Shown here: piece after piece, positions 18,508 through 27,301 of the stretch
How the letters are laid out: every line of letters starts with the position of its first letter
How positions within the stretch are numbered: the first letter of the stretch is position 1
Assembly: GCF_014235845.1 (NCBI RefSeq)
Contig: NZ_JACJUQ010000002.1
Span: forward strand, 248,001-312,000
DNA: 64,000 nucleotides
From: Pontivivens nitratireducens
GTDB taxonomy: Bacteria; Pseudomonadota; Alphaproteobacteria; Rhodobacterales; Rhodobacteraceae
Direction of reading: 5' to 3'
Made by a program: the position numbers and the translations under genes
Notes under the pieces: generated by a model
What the model was told of the DNA's origin: nothing
What the model saw: only the letters and a program-made list of their open reading frames with translations
Database searches by the model: none

Positions 18508-20000
18508 CAATAATCGTCGGGCCGCTGCTGCCAGCTTTGCGCGAGGTCGGAGAAGCGGGTGAAGCGTCCCTCGAACGCCAGTTGGACCGATCCGATCGGG
18601 CCGTGGCGCTGTTTTCCGATGATGACCTCGGCCTTGCCCGTGACCTGTTCCATCAGTTCCTGCCAGCGGGCCGTGGCCTCCAGATCGGTTTCGGAGGGCA
18701 TTTCACGCTCTTTATAATATTCCTCGCGGTAGACGAACATCACGGCGTCGGCGTCCTGCTCGATGGAGCCGGATTCGCGCAGATCGCTGAGTTGCGGGCG
18801 CTTGTCCTCACGGTTTTCGACCTGACGCGACAGCTGCGACAGGGCGATCACAGGGATTTCCAGCTCCTTGGCGATGGCCTTCAGACCTTGGGTAATCTCT
18901 GAAACCTCGTTCACCCGGTTGTCGGATTTGGTGTTCGTGCCTTTGAGCAACTGAAGATAGTCGATGACCAGCAGGTCCAGCCCGTGCTGGCGCTTCAGCC
19001 GCCTTGCGCGTGCCGCGACAGTCGAGATTTTCAGCGCCGGGGTGTCGTCGATATAAAGCGGGATCCGCTCCAGCGTCTTGGACGCCTCGATAAACCGGCG
19101 GAATTCATCGGCATCCAGCGAACCGTCGCGAATCTTGTGGCTGTCCACCTCCGCCTGCTCGGCCAGGATACGTGAGGCAAGCTGATCCGCGCTCATCTCC
19201 AGCGAGAAGAAGCCGACGACGCCGCCGTCGATGGTGCCCTCCACCCCGTCGGAGCGCATGCCTTTCTTGTAGGCATTGGCGACGTTGAAGGCGAGGTTCG
19301 TGGCCAGCGCCGTCTTTCCCATCGAGGGCCGCCCGGCGAGGATCAGAAGGTCGGATTTGTGCAGACCGCCCAGCTTGCTGTCCAGATCGCGCAACCCGGT
19401 GGAGACGCCGGCGAGCTTTCCCTCACGCTGATAGGCGGAGTTGGCGACATTCACGGCGGTGGTCAGCGATCGCAGGAACGACTGGAAACCGCCCTCGACG
19501 CGGCCTTGCTCGGCCAACTGATAAAGCCGCGCCTCGGCCTCGACGATCTGGGCCTTCGGCTCGTTATCCACGGTGATGGATTTCGCGGTGCCTGCGATCT
19601 CCTCCCCGATCTCGATCAGGGCACGGCGGATGGCGAGGTCATAGATCATCTGCGCGTAGTCGCGCGCCGCAAAGATCGAGATCGCCGCCCCCGCGAGCCG
19701 CGCGAGGTAAGCCGGACCGCCCAGTTCCGCCAGACCCGGATCATCCGCCAGAAATGCCTTCAGCGTTACTGGTGAGGCTAAGGCGTTCTTCTGGATGCGC
19801 TGCGCGGCCACGTCATAGATGCGCCGGTGCACGGGATCGTAGAAATGCACCGGCTCGACGATCGCGGCGACCTTGTCGTAGATCTCGTTGTTGACCAGCA
19901 GCGCACCCAGCAGCGCCTGCTCCGCCTCGATATTGTGCGGCAGGGCGATCTCATCCGCCTTGTCCGCCGCCTGATAACCGCCATCCGCCATACTGCTCAC
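18507..20000 (-). CDS. dnaB: Replicative DNA helicase DnaB
   Basis: 497 residues from a GTG at 20000 (an ATG at 19991 is equally possible and has GGTGA before it). The N-terminal DnaB domain (LPHNIEAEQALLGALLVNN) binds primase; the RecA-like motor carries Walker A GRPSMGKTALATN, DLLVIDYLQLL as Walker B, and the Q-loop segment ALSQLSRQVENR. LRESGSIEQDADAV is a hallmark. It starts the long minus-strand run toward alr. Confidence 0.96.
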   Translation of the reverse strand: MSSMADGGYQAADKADEIALPHNIEAEQALLGALLVNNEIYDKVAAIVEPVHFYDPVHRRIYDVAAQRIQKNALASPVTLKAFLADDPGLAELGGPAYLARLAGAAISIFAARDYAQMIYDLAIRRALIEIGEEIAGTAKSITVDNEPKAQIVEAEARLYQLAEQGRVEGGFQSFLRSLTTAVNVANSAYQREGKLAGVSTGLRDLDSKLGGLHKSDLLILAGRPSMGKTALATNLAFNVANAYKKGMRSDGVEGTIDGGVVGFFSLEMSADQLASRILAEQAEVDSHKIRDGSLDADEFRRFIEASKTLERIPLYIDDTPALKISTVAARARRLKRQHGLDLLVIDYLQLLKGTNTKSDNRVNEVSEITQGLKAIAKELEIPVIALSQLSRQVENREDKRPQLSDLRESGSIEQDADAVMFVYREEYYKEREMPSETDLEATARWQELMEQVTGKAEVIIGKQRHGPIGSVQLAFEGRFTRFSDLAQSWQQRPDDY

Positions 20001-20087
20001 CCGCTACGCCTGATTTGCCGATCTTATACCCTGGATTACCTTGATCCCCACGATGTGAAGAACGGGGATAAGTCAGGGAGTCGTGTT

Positions 20088-20399
20088 TTGAAACCATCCT
20101 ACCCCGAAACGCCGGACGGGCGCTACTTCGTGGCAAAGGAAAGATTGTGGCGCAAGACCGATCCACGCCTGAGCGAGGACGATCGCAAAGCGGCGGTCAG
20201 CGATCTGATGAAGGCGCGCCGCGCGGTGCGGTTTGCAAAGACCGAGGATGAGACGCGCGCGGCGCGCGATGCGGTCCAAGACGCGAAAGTCCGTCTGGGC
20301 GAACGCGGCCCGGTGTGGTGGGATGATGGCGCGGAAGACGAGACGGGGCGGGCGCCGTGGAATTCCAGCTATGCGGAGTGGTGGAGTTATCTAATTTAA
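20088..20399 (+). CDS. Conserved hypothetical protein of alphaproteobacteria
   Basis: 103 residues from a TTG at 20088 with CAGGGAG just upstream. The opening SYPETPDGRYFVAKERLWRK and the ending GERGPVWWDDGA with a Trp-rich tail (AEWWSYLI) resemble small conserved proteins I have seen in Rhodobacterales genomes. There is no known domain or function. A central helical region rich in Ala, Arg and Lys suggests a coiled coil. Confidence 0.7.
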   Translation: MKPSYPETPDGRYFVAKERLWRKTDPRLSEDDRKAAVSDLMKARRAVRFAKTEDETRAARDAVQDAKVRLGERGPVWWDDGAEDETGRAPWNSSYAEWWSYLI

Positions 20400-20442
20400 G
20401 CTAATGTGAATAAACAGAACGTATCCCTAAGGATGGCACATT

Positions 20443-21376
20443 ATGATAGAAAACCTCTCCGAAGCTGATCTGATTGAGGTTCTGAGCAAAAACTTCACGC
20501 CATCATCAGAGATTAAAGATCCAAAAAGATTAATTGGACGGCAGAAAAATCTTAAAAATATACGTCGTGCTTTATCTTCAGAGAGCCGACATGTTTTTAT
20601 TTATGGTGAACGCGGTGTGGGGAAGACTTCTCTGGCCGTTACAGCGGCACATATGTGTGTCACTTCGCCTGAAAATTTTATCTACATTCCCTGCGGAGAA
20701 GAAACTACTTTTCTAGAAGCTATTTAATGTAGATGAAATTATAGGGCAGCATTTATCAGTTGGTAGAATGTTTGAGCCTGTTGAAGTGAAGAAACTGCAT
20801 CACGATCAGCTCTGGAACATAATAAGTAGCGTTGCGGATGAATTATCGATAAAAATTCCGCAAGGTTTTTTGATGCGAATAGGCATAATAAGTGACAGCT
20901 TCCCGCACTTTGTACACCTCATTGGCGAGAGTATATTCTATCAGATTTATGATGATGAAGATTCAATTCAGGAATGTACAGAAGATCATTTCAAATCTGC
21001 GTTGAGTGTTAGTTTAGCAAAAGCAGAGCCATCATTACGCTCTATTTATGATTTAGCTACACAAAAGAGTAGTGCCACTAAAGATTATGAAGAAGCGCTA
21101 TGGGCACTTGCCGACCGCACAGCAACCCGACGGCAAATTAAAGATATTTATGAAAATTCCTATCTAAGAGTGAACTCTCACCGAGGTGTAACTGAGAAGC
21201 TGTCTCGCGAGAAGCTAAATGGACGTATGCTCGCCCTCCGTAAGGACAGTCATTCTAATATCATTGTAGGTACTGGTTCCGGGTGGTTTGAATTTAGAGA
21301 AAATGTTGTTCGCGGATATGTTAGACTCCGCGCCGAGGCCGAAGGGGTTCCTTTAGTTCCTGAATTAACGAAATAA
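20443..21376 (+). pseudogene. Decayed P-loop ATPase gene, A+T-rich
   Basis: Two reading frames form one broken gene. The first (20443-20727) has LIGRQKNLKNIRRAL and Walker A YGERGVGKTSLA, then stops soon after. A frame open from about 20723 (VDEIIGQHLSVGR) and with its own ATG at 20768 continues to 21376 (SDSFPHFVHLIGES, VNSHRGVTEKLSREKL, LRAEAEGVPL). The Walker B and sensor region expected between the halves is missing, so a deletion plus frameshift has removed about 100 residues. Base composition is far richer in A+T than all neighbours, which points to horizontal acquisition. It resembles stand-alone ATP-binding proteins of unknown, possibly defence-related, role. Confidence 0.7.
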
Positions 21377-21402
21377 CCCCGCCCGCTTTACAGCGGACGG
21401 GG
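21377..21402 (-). terminator. Terminator of the rpsF-rpsR-rplI operon
   Basis: An 11-bp stem with one mismatch (CCCCGTCCGCT / AGCGGGCGGGG read on the minus strand) lies 28 bases after the rplI stop and is followed by TTATTT. It also separates the operon from the convergent pseudogene. Confidence 0.7.
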
Positions 21403-21429
21403 TCAAAATCATAACCGGGCCGGAAGGTC

Positions 21430-22068
21430 TCAGACCTCGGGCTGATCGTCGTCCTCGGCGGGGGCGTCCTCGATCGGGGCGCGCTCGTCTTCGTCGTCGT
21501 CGAAGTCGTTCGCGGCACCGCCGACATCGTCGAACAGCTCGGCGATATCGAACTCGGCTTCGGCGTCTTCCTCGGCGCGGATGTCCGCGATGGATTTGCC
21601 GGAGGCCTGAATCTCGGCCTCTTCAACCGAACGGGCGACGTTCACGGTGATGGTCGCGGACACTTCGGGGTGCAGCACCACCTCCATGTCGTGCAGGCCC
21701 AGTTCCTTGATCGGCTGGTCGAGCACGATCTGGCGACGCTCGACGGTGAAGCCGTTCTCGGTCGCCGCATCGGCCGCGTCGCGCGTGGTGACGGAGCCGT
21801 AGAGCCCGCCCGCGTCCGAGGCCGAACGGATGACGACGAAGGTCTGGCCGTCGAGTTTCGCTGCGAGCGATTCGGCTTCCTTCTTCGTTTCCAGGTTCTG
21901 TGCTTCGAGCTGTGCCTTCTGTGCCTCGAACCGTGCCTTGTTGGCATCGTTCGCGCGCAGCGCCTTGCCCTGCGGCAGCAGGAAGTTGCGGGCGTAGCCG
22001 GATTTCACCGTGACCACTTCGCCCATCTGGCCGAGCTTGGCCACGCGCTCAAGAAGAATAACGTCCAT
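21430..22068 (-). CDS. rplI: 50S ribosomal protein L9 with acidic tail
   Basis: 212 residues. The N-terminal L9 domain is clear ([33 protein letters not shown]) and is followed by the long helix and the C-terminal domain. L9 is usually near 150 residues; here about 50-60 extra residues are strongly acidic ([25 protein letters not shown]). GAGGG precedes the ATG. It ends the rpsF-rpsR-rplI operon. Confidence 0.96.
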   Translation of the reverse strand: MDVILLERVAKLGQMGEVVTVKSGYARNFLLPQGKALRANDANKARFEAQKAQLEAQNLETKKEAESLAAKLDGQTFVVIRSASDAGGLYGSVTTRDAADAATENGFTVERRQIVLDQPIKELGLHDMEVVLHPEVSATITVNVARSVEEAEIQASGKSIADIRAEEDAEAEFDIAELFDDVGGAANDFDDDEDERAPIEDAPAEDDDQPEV

Positions 22069-22078
22069 GTTCAGACCC

Positions 22079-22306
22079 TCACTTCACGGCGTAGGGCAGC
22101 AGGGCGAGGAAACGGGCGCGCTTGATGGCTTTCGCCAGTTCGCGCTGCTTCTTGGCCGACACTGCGGTGATACGGGAAGGAACGATCTTGCCGCGCTCGG
22201 AGATGTAGCGCTGAAGCAGTTTCACGTCCTTGTAGTCGATCGTGGGAGCGCCCTCACCCGAGAACGGGCAGGATTTCCGACGGCGGAAGAATGGTTTACG
22301 TGCCAT
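22079..22306 (-). CDS. rpsR: 30S ribosomal protein S18
   Basis: 75 residues, the normal length. The basic N-terminus ([16 protein letters not shown]), [23 protein letters not shown] and the ending [13 protein letters not shown] are S18 signatures. It forms a heterodimer with S6, encoded directly upstream, and binds the platform of the 30S subunit. The cysteine in KSCPFSG is the classical S18 N-terminal cysteine. Confidence 0.97.
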   Translation of the reverse strand: MARKPFFRRRKSCPFSGEGAPTIDYKDVKLLQRYISERGKIVPSRITAVSAKKQRELAKAIKRARFLALLPYAVK

Positions 22307-22323
22307 GTGTCAAATACTCCTGA

Positions 22324-22722
22324 TCAATCGCGACGGGGGCGGTCGCCCCGGTCCGGACGGTCGCCGCGGTCACGGCGGGGGCCACGCTCATCGCGCGAGT
22401 TCTTTGCCTGAACCACTGCGGAGGGGCCTTCCTCGTGCTTATCGACGCGCACGGTCAGAACGCGCATGACGTCCTCGTGCAGGCCCATCAGACGCTCCAT
22501 CTCCTGCACGGCGGCGGAGGGGGCGTCGGACCGCAGGTAGGCGTAGTGGCCCTTGCGGTTCTTGTTGATCTTGTAGGCCATCGTCTTGAGGCCCCAGTAT
22601 TCGCTCTCAGCCACGGAACCGCCATTGTCGGTCAGGACCTGGGAGAAATGCTCGATAAGGCCTTCGGCCTGCGCGGTGGACAGATCCTGCCGCGCGATGA
22701 AGGTATGCTCGTACAGAGCCAT
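22324..22722 (-). CDS. rpsF: 30S ribosomal protein S6 with charged tail
   Basis: 132 residues. MALYEHTFIARQDLS, GLKTMAYKINKNRKGHYAYL and VMRVLTVRVDKHEEGPS are the S6 core. The C-terminal 25 residues are a repetitive Arg/Asp/Gly tail (DRGDRPDRGDRPRRD). S6 pairs with S18 and caps the operon. The core length is normal, so the tail is an added extension. Confidence 0.96.
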   Translation of the reverse strand: MALYEHTFIARQDLSTAQAEGLIEHFSQVLTDNGGSVAESEYWGLKTMAYKINKNRKGHYAYLRSDAPSAAVQEMERLMGLHEDVMRVLTVRVDKHEEGPSAVVQAKNSRDERGPRRDRGDRPDRGDRPRRD

Positions 22723-22821
22723 GAGTTCACCATTTGCTTGCGCGCTTCAAAACGTGCCGGAGATCACCGGGCAGGCACATACGAGGGGCGTCGCGATTCA
22801 ACGAATTGCACCGGATGGGGC

Positions 22822-22849
22822 GTTATACATAGGTGATCGCCCGTGGCAA
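22822..22849 (-). promoter_or_regulatory. Predicted sigma70-type promoter of rpsF
   Basis: On the minus strand TTGCCA (22849-22844), a 16-base spacer and TATAAC (22827-22822) lie about 100 bases before the rpsF ATG. Both hexamers are close to the housekeeping consensus and no other gene is served in this direction. Confidence 0.6.
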
Positions 22850-22958
22850 GGGGGCTGGCGGCATTGCCCGATTGCCCCAGTGTCACCGACCGGGCAAAGT
22901 GCGCCGCCGGACGGGATCGTGACATAGGATCGCGTATACCGGGAAAGAGGAGATGTTT

Positions 22959-23288
22959 ATGCCGTGGTTCCTGCTGACGCTGGCCATAATCGGCGAAATT
23001 GTGGGCACCACGGCGCTGAAGCTGTCGGAGGGGTTCACCAGACCCTTGCCGGGGATCGTCGCAATCATCGGCTACGCGGTGGCATTCTACTTTCTGGCGA
23101 TGGTGCTGCGCACGATTCCCATCGGCGTGGCCTATGCGGTCTGGTCCGGCGTCGGGGTGGCGGCGATGGCCCTTATCGGACTGGTGATGTTCGGGCAAAG
23201 GCTGGATCCGGCCGCGATCATTGGCATCGCGCTGATCGCTGCGGGTGTGGTCGTGCTCAACACGATGTCGGGCACATCGGGGCATTGA
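22959..23288 (+). CDS. Small multidrug resistance (SMR) family transporter
   Basis: 109 residues with four membrane helices. The family glutamate in helix 1 is in LLTLAIIGEIVGTTALKLSEGF, and GVAYAVWSGVGVAAMALIG is the second signature. EmrE/SugE-type proteins export cationic compounds or guanidinium in exchange for protons; the AYAVWSG and GEIVGT forms look EmrE/QacE-like. The ATG at 22959 is chosen over 22953 because AAGAGGAG abuts the latter too closely. Confidence 0.88.
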   Translation: MPWFLLTLAIIGEIVGTTALKLSEGFTRPLPGIVAIIGYAVAFYFLAMVLRTIPIGVAYAVWSGVGVAAMALIGLVMFGQRLDPAAIIGIALIAAGVVVLNTMSGTSGH

Positions 23289-23294
23289 GGCCGC

Positions 23295-24161
23295 TCAACG
23301 TTTTGCCAGTTGCGCCTCACGCCAGATCACGAACAGGCCCGCCGCCACGATGATCGCGGCCCCGATATAGGTGGCGATTTGCGGCAACTCCCCAAAAAAC
23401 AGCCAGCCCGTGATGGAGGCCCAGACCAGCGCGGTATAGTCGAACGGTGCCACGATGGCGGCGGGGGCCATGCGAAACCCCTGCGTGATGAAGGTGATGC
23501 CGATCGTGCCGCAAATGGCCATCGTCGCGAACAGGCTCAGGTCCACGCCGGTGATTGCAGGCCAGTCCAGCAGCAAGGTCCATGAGGTCAGCAGCACCGG
23601 CAGCGCGGTCAGGTAGAACATCACTGTGCGCACGCTGTCATCCGCGTCGATCCAGCGGGCCGCGATCATCACCAGCGCGTAGCAAAGCGCGGTTCCCAGC
23701 GCCAGCAGGGCGGCGGGTTGCAAGGTTTCCGCCCCCGGTTGCACGATCACCATCGCGCCGCCGAAACCGACGATCAACGCACCCCAGCGCAACCTGCAGA
23801 CTTTCTCGCCCAGCAAGGGCACCGACAGGGCGGTGACGAACAGCGGCGCGGTCAGGGCCAGCGCCGTGGCCCCGGCCAGCGGCAATGTGCGCAGCGAGGT
23901 AAAGAAGGTATAGGCCGCGCCCAGCGTCAGCACCGCGCGCAGCAGATGCACGCCGGGCCGTTTTGAGCGCAAAGCGCCCCACCCCTCTGCCTGCAAGACG
24001 ATGGCGGTGACGATGGGCAGGGCGATGCATGAGCGCAGGAACATGATCTGCAACGCCTCGTAGCGTTGCGCCAGTTCCTTGGCCGCCGTATCGCTGAGCA
24101 CCAGGCTGAACACCCCAAGGCACATCACCGCGATGGCCGCGCCGTGTCGCTTTTGATCCAT
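23295..24161 (-). CDS. EamA-family (DMT) membrane transporter
   Basis: 288 residues with ten predicted helices in two EamA repeats. Typical pieces are LVLSDTAAKELAQRYEA in the first repeat, PLAGATALALTAPLFVTAL, and the second-repeat motifs MAPAAIVAPFDYTALVW and GWLFFGELP. The substrate is unknown; relatives export amino acids or S-adenosylmethionine. GGAGGG precedes the ATG. It is convergent with the SMR gene with a 6-base gap. Confidence 0.88.
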   Translation of the reverse strand: MDQKRHGAAIAVMCLGVFSLVLSDTAAKELAQRYEALQIMFLRSCIALPIVTAIVLQAEGWGALRSKRPGVHLLRAVLTLGAAYTFFTSLRTLPLAGATALALTAPLFVTALSVPLLGEKVCRLRWGALIVGFGGAMVIVQPGAETLQPAALLALGTALCYALVMIAARWIDADDSVRTVMFYLTALPVLLTSWTLLLDWPAITGVDLSLFATMAICGTIGITFITQGFRMAPAAIVAPFDYTALVWASITGWLFFGELPQIATYIGAAIIVAAGLFVIWREAQLAKR

Positions 24162-24370
24162 AACGCCCTCCGCTCCAGCGTGTCCGCCTCACCCGGCAGA
24201 CCTGTCACGTCCGCTCCATTCAGGCAATCGTGATCGAGGCGCGAAGCCCGGTGTCAGCGCCGTGCCGGGACAGTCCGATGCCATCAGGCATGATGGCGCG
24301 GCATCAGGTGGCCGACATTCGGCTTTCGTGGGGGGCAAGGTGCACCACATCGGCAACGAGGCACCCTTGA

Positions 24371-24404
24371 CGATTGCGTGAAGGCGGCGATTGCGTGAAG
24401 GCGG
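24371..24404 (+). repeat. Two perfect 17-bp tandem copies
   Basis: CGATTGCGTGAAGGCGG occurs at 24371-24387 and again at 24388-24404, next to the end of the DUF1045 gene. The 256-base gap 24162-24417 holds nothing else I can name. Confidence 0.8.
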
Positions 24405-24417
24405 TGCGGGCGCGGCT

Positions 24418-25098
24418 CTACCCGGTCAGTGAACAGCGGCGGACCTGATGGAACTGGCCTGCTGCGTCCTCTCCCATCAAGGTGATCGCATCCATGCTGA
24501 GCGGATCGGGAATGGCGCGGGCGGCATGCGGGGCGATGGAATCGATCACGCGGTTGGCGGTCTCCTCGTCCAACGGGCCGCTCAGCGTCATGTGAAACTG
24601 GAAATCGTCGAAGATGTAGGGATAGCCCCAGTCGAGCATCTGTGCGTCCTGCTTCGCGCTCAGGCCGGCCCTGCGCCGTCGCGCGATGTCCGCTTCGCTC
24701 AACGGGGCGCGCAGCATGTCTAGTTCGCGCACGATGGTTTCGGCCAATCTATTGATTTCGCTGGTATCGCCCGCCGGGCGAAGCGCGACGAAGCCGCTCC
24801 GATAACCCTGCACCAGACCGTTCAGCGGGGCGACGCGGGCCGCCGCGGCGAAATCGGTCACGCAGGCGATCAGATCGCTTTCGATCAGGCCCGCCGCCGG
24901 GTGGAACGGTGCCTTCAGCGTGGCGTGAAAGCCGTATCTGCGGGGCGTTTTCGTGATGGTCTGAACGTCCAGCCCGTGGGCGAAAGGATGCGCGACCGTC
25001 CGGCCCTTCGCGCTGTCCCATCCCAGCCAACGCGCGCCGAAAACGGCCAGATCGCTGCCGGGTGCAGGGGTGTAGAAAATCGCGTATCGTGCGTACAT
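24418..25098 (-). CDS. DUF1045 (phosphonate-associated, 2H-phosphoesterase-like) protein
   Basis: 226 residues from the ATG at 25098, chosen because GGGAAG lies seven bases upstream. RYAIFYTPAPGSDLAVFGARWLGWD is the family N-terminus, and the two His motifs RYGFHATLKAPF and FQFHMTLSG (H-x-T/S) fit the 2H phosphoesterase fold. These proteins are found beside phn genes and annotated as putative phosphonate metabolism proteins. It is divergent from phnM. Confidence 0.85.
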   Translation of the reverse strand: MYARYAIFYTPAPGSDLAVFGARWLGWDSAKGRTVAHPFAHGLDVQTITKTPRRYGFHATLKAPFHPAAGLIESDLIACVTDFAAAARVAPLNGLVQGYRSGFVALRPAGDTSEINRLAETIVRELDMLRAPLSEADIARRRRAGLSAKQDAQMLDWGYPYIFDDFQFHMTLSGPLDEETANRVIDSIAPHAARAIPDPLSMDAITLMGEDAAGQFHQVRRCSLTG

Positions 25099-25160
25099 GA
25101 ACATACTTCCCAACATACTCACGCAGTCCGCCGAGACTGCCAACTCAGCGTGACGCTCAA

Positions 25161-26306
25161 ATGACTCAAGATATTCTGCTTTCAAATGCAAGCCTGATCC
25201 TGAAAGACGAGGTTATCACGGGAACTTTACACCTGCGGGAAGGTTTGATCGCCGGTATCACGCGCGGCGGCGGGGTGCCCGAGGGTGCCGTGGATTGTCA
25301 GGGCGACATGCTGGCCCCCGGTCTGGTGGAGCTGCATACCGACAATCTGGAGCGGCATCTGTCGCCGCGCCCCAAGGTGGACTGGCCCCACGGCGCCGCC
25401 ATCGTCGCACATGATCGCGAGCTGGCCGGGGCGGGCATCACCACGGTGTTCGACGCGATCCGCGTCGGTTCCATCGTATCGGGCGGGCAGCGGCGCTACG
25501 GCAAGTATGCGCGCCGCATGGCGGATGAGATCATCGCGATGCGCGCCGCCGGGGCCTTGCGCATCAGCCACCACATTCATCTCAGGGCGGAGACCTGTTC
25601 GGAAACCCTGGTCGAGGAATTGGCGGAGTTCGATCCCCGCGACCGGATCGGAATCGTGTCGATGATGGATCACACGCCGGGGCAGCGGCAATTCTCGGAT
25701 ATGGGCAAATACAAGGATTACGTCTGCGGCAAGCACGGTCTGCCCGCCGATGAGTTCGAGGACTACGTCGCGTTCCTGCGCGGGATTCACGCGGAATACG
25801 GCGCGAAGCATGAGGCCGCGACCGTCGCCGCCGCGCGCAAGCTGGGCGCGACGCTGGCCAGCCATGACGACACCACCGCGACCCAGGTCGCCGCCAGCCA
25901 CGCCCATGGCGTCACGCTGGCGGAGTTTCCGACGACGATCGAGGCGGCGAATGCCTGTCGGCAGCTCGGCCTCCTGACCATCATGGGGGCCCCGAACCTG
26001 GTGCGGGGCGGCTCACATTCGGGCAATGTCGCGGCGGCGGAACTGGCCGGGCGCGACCGGCTCGACATCCTGTCATCGGATTATGTGCCGGCCTCCCTAT
26101 TGATGGGGGCGGTGCGTCTGGCGCAGATGTGGGGCGATTATCCGCGCGGCATGGCGACGGTCAGCGCGGCACCCGCGCGGGCGGTGGGGCTGACGGATCG
26201 CGGGGTTCTGGCGGTCGGGCTGCGCGCCGACGTGATCCGCTTTGCCGTGATCGACGACACGCCCGTGCTGCGCGGCACGTGGTCGGCGGGCGTGCAAGTG
26301 TCCTGA
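25161..26306 (+). CDS. phnM: Alpha-D-ribose 1-methylphosphonate 5-triphosphate diphosphatase
   Basis: 381 residues of the amidohydrolase superfamily. PhnM removes pyrophosphate from the methylphosphonate intermediate of the C-P lyase pathway. Family features: GLVELHTDNLERHLSPRP (metal-binding His and PhnM-specific LERH), VSMMDHTPGQRQF, LASHDDTTATQV and DILSSDYVPASLL. No other C-P lyase genes (phnGHIJKL) lie in the window, so this copy with DUF1045 stands apart from the core operon. Confidence 0.92.
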   Translation: MTQDILLSNASLILKDEVITGTLHLREGLIAGITRGGGVPEGAVDCQGDMLAPGLVELHTDNLERHLSPRPKVDWPHGAAIVAHDRELAGAGITTVFDAIRVGSIVSGGQRRYGKYARRMADEIIAMRAAGALRISHHIHLRAETCSETLVEELAEFDPRDRIGIVSMMDHTPGQRQFSDMGKYKDYVCGKHGLPADEFEDYVAFLRGIHAEYGAKHEAATVAAARKLGATLASHDDTTATQVAASHAHGVTLAEFPTTIEAANACRQLGLLTIMGAPNLVRGGSHSGNVAAAELAGRDRLDILSSDYVPASLLMGAVRLAQMWGDYPRGMATVSAAPARAVGLTDRGVLAVGLRADVIRFAVIDDTPVLRGTWSAGVQVS

Positions 26307-26369
26307 GCGCTTGCCCCCCCGTGTTACGGTGCGTAAAACATGACGCGAAGACATTCAGGGGAGGCCGAC

Positions 26370-27296
26370 ATGCGGGCATTCGTATTTCCAGGGCAGGGCG
26401 CCCAGACCATCGGGATGGGCAAGACGCTTGCCGATGCCTATCCGCAGGCCGCTCAGGTCTTTCAGGAAGTGGATGACGCGCTGGGCGAAAAGCTCTCTAC
26501 CCTCATATGGGAGGGGGACGCAGAGGCCCTGACCCTGACCGCGAACGCGCAGCCTGCATTGATGGCCACGTCCATCGCGGCCATGCGCGCGCTCGCCGCC
26601 GAGGGGTTCGACCTGCAGGGTGCATCCTTCGTGGCGGGGCACTCGCTGGGTGAATATTCCGCGCTGTGCGCCGCGGGCGCGTTGAGCCTTGCCGACACCG
26701 CACGCCTGTTGCGCCGCCGTGGCACGGCGATGCAGGAGGCCGTTCCGGTGGGCGTCGGTGCGATGGCCGCACTGCTGGGGCTGGATCTGGCCACGGTCAA
26801 AAAGGTCGCGCAGGAGGCCGCACAGGGTGAAATCTGTCAGGCCGCGAACGACAACGACCCCGCACAGGTCGTCGTTTCCGGCCACAGGGGCGCGGTCGAG
26901 CGGGCTTGTGAGATCGCCAAGGCGCGCGGGGCCAAACGGGCCGTGATCCTGCCTGTCTCCGCCCCCTTCCACTGCGCCTTGATGGAACCTGCGGCTCATG
27001 TCATGGCCGAGGCGCTGGACGATGTGGACATCGCTCAGCCCGGCGTGCCGCTGATCGCCAACGTCACGGCCACCGCAGTCGATGATCCGACGCTGATCCG
27101 GGCCTTGCTGGTCGATCAGGTGACAGGGGCCGTGCGCTGGCGCGAGAGTGTGAGCTTCATGGCCGCGCAGGGCGTCACGGAGATCTGGGAGATCGGCGCG
27201 GGCAAGGCGCTGTCGGGCATGATCCGCCGCATAGACAAATCCATCGCGTGCAAGGCCGTCGGCTCCCCCGACGACATCGCCGCACTCAAGGAGTAA
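26370..27296 (+). CDS. fabD: Malonyl CoA-acyl carrier protein transacylase
   Basis: 308 residues. Loads malonyl groups onto ACP for fatty-acid synthesis. FVFPGQGAQTIGMG opens the protein, Ser92 in GHSLGEYSAL is the nucleophile and the His in SAPFHCALM completes the dyad. GGGGAGG precedes the ATG at 26370. fabG follows after 5 bases. Confidence 0.96.
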   Translation: MRAFVFPGQGAQTIGMGKTLADAYPQAAQVFQEVDDALGEKLSTLIWEGDAEALTLTANAQPALMATSIAAMRALAAEGFDLQGASFVAGHSLGEYSALCAAGALSLADTARLLRRRGTAMQEAVPVGVGAMAALLGLDLATVKKVAQEAAQGEICQAANDNDPAQVVVSGHRGAVERACEIAKARGAKRAVILPVSAPFHCALMEPAAHVMAEALDDVDIAQPGVPLIANVTATAVDDPTLIRALLVDQVTGAVRWRESVSFMAAQGVTEIWEIGAGKALSGMIRRIDKSIACKAVGSPDDIAALKE

Positions 27297-27301
27297 TCAT
27301 C

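Noticed and set aside
24162-24417. Small RNA or CRISPR-like array near the 17-bp tandem repeat
   Set aside because: Only two direct copies without spacers; no promoter or terminator pair seen.
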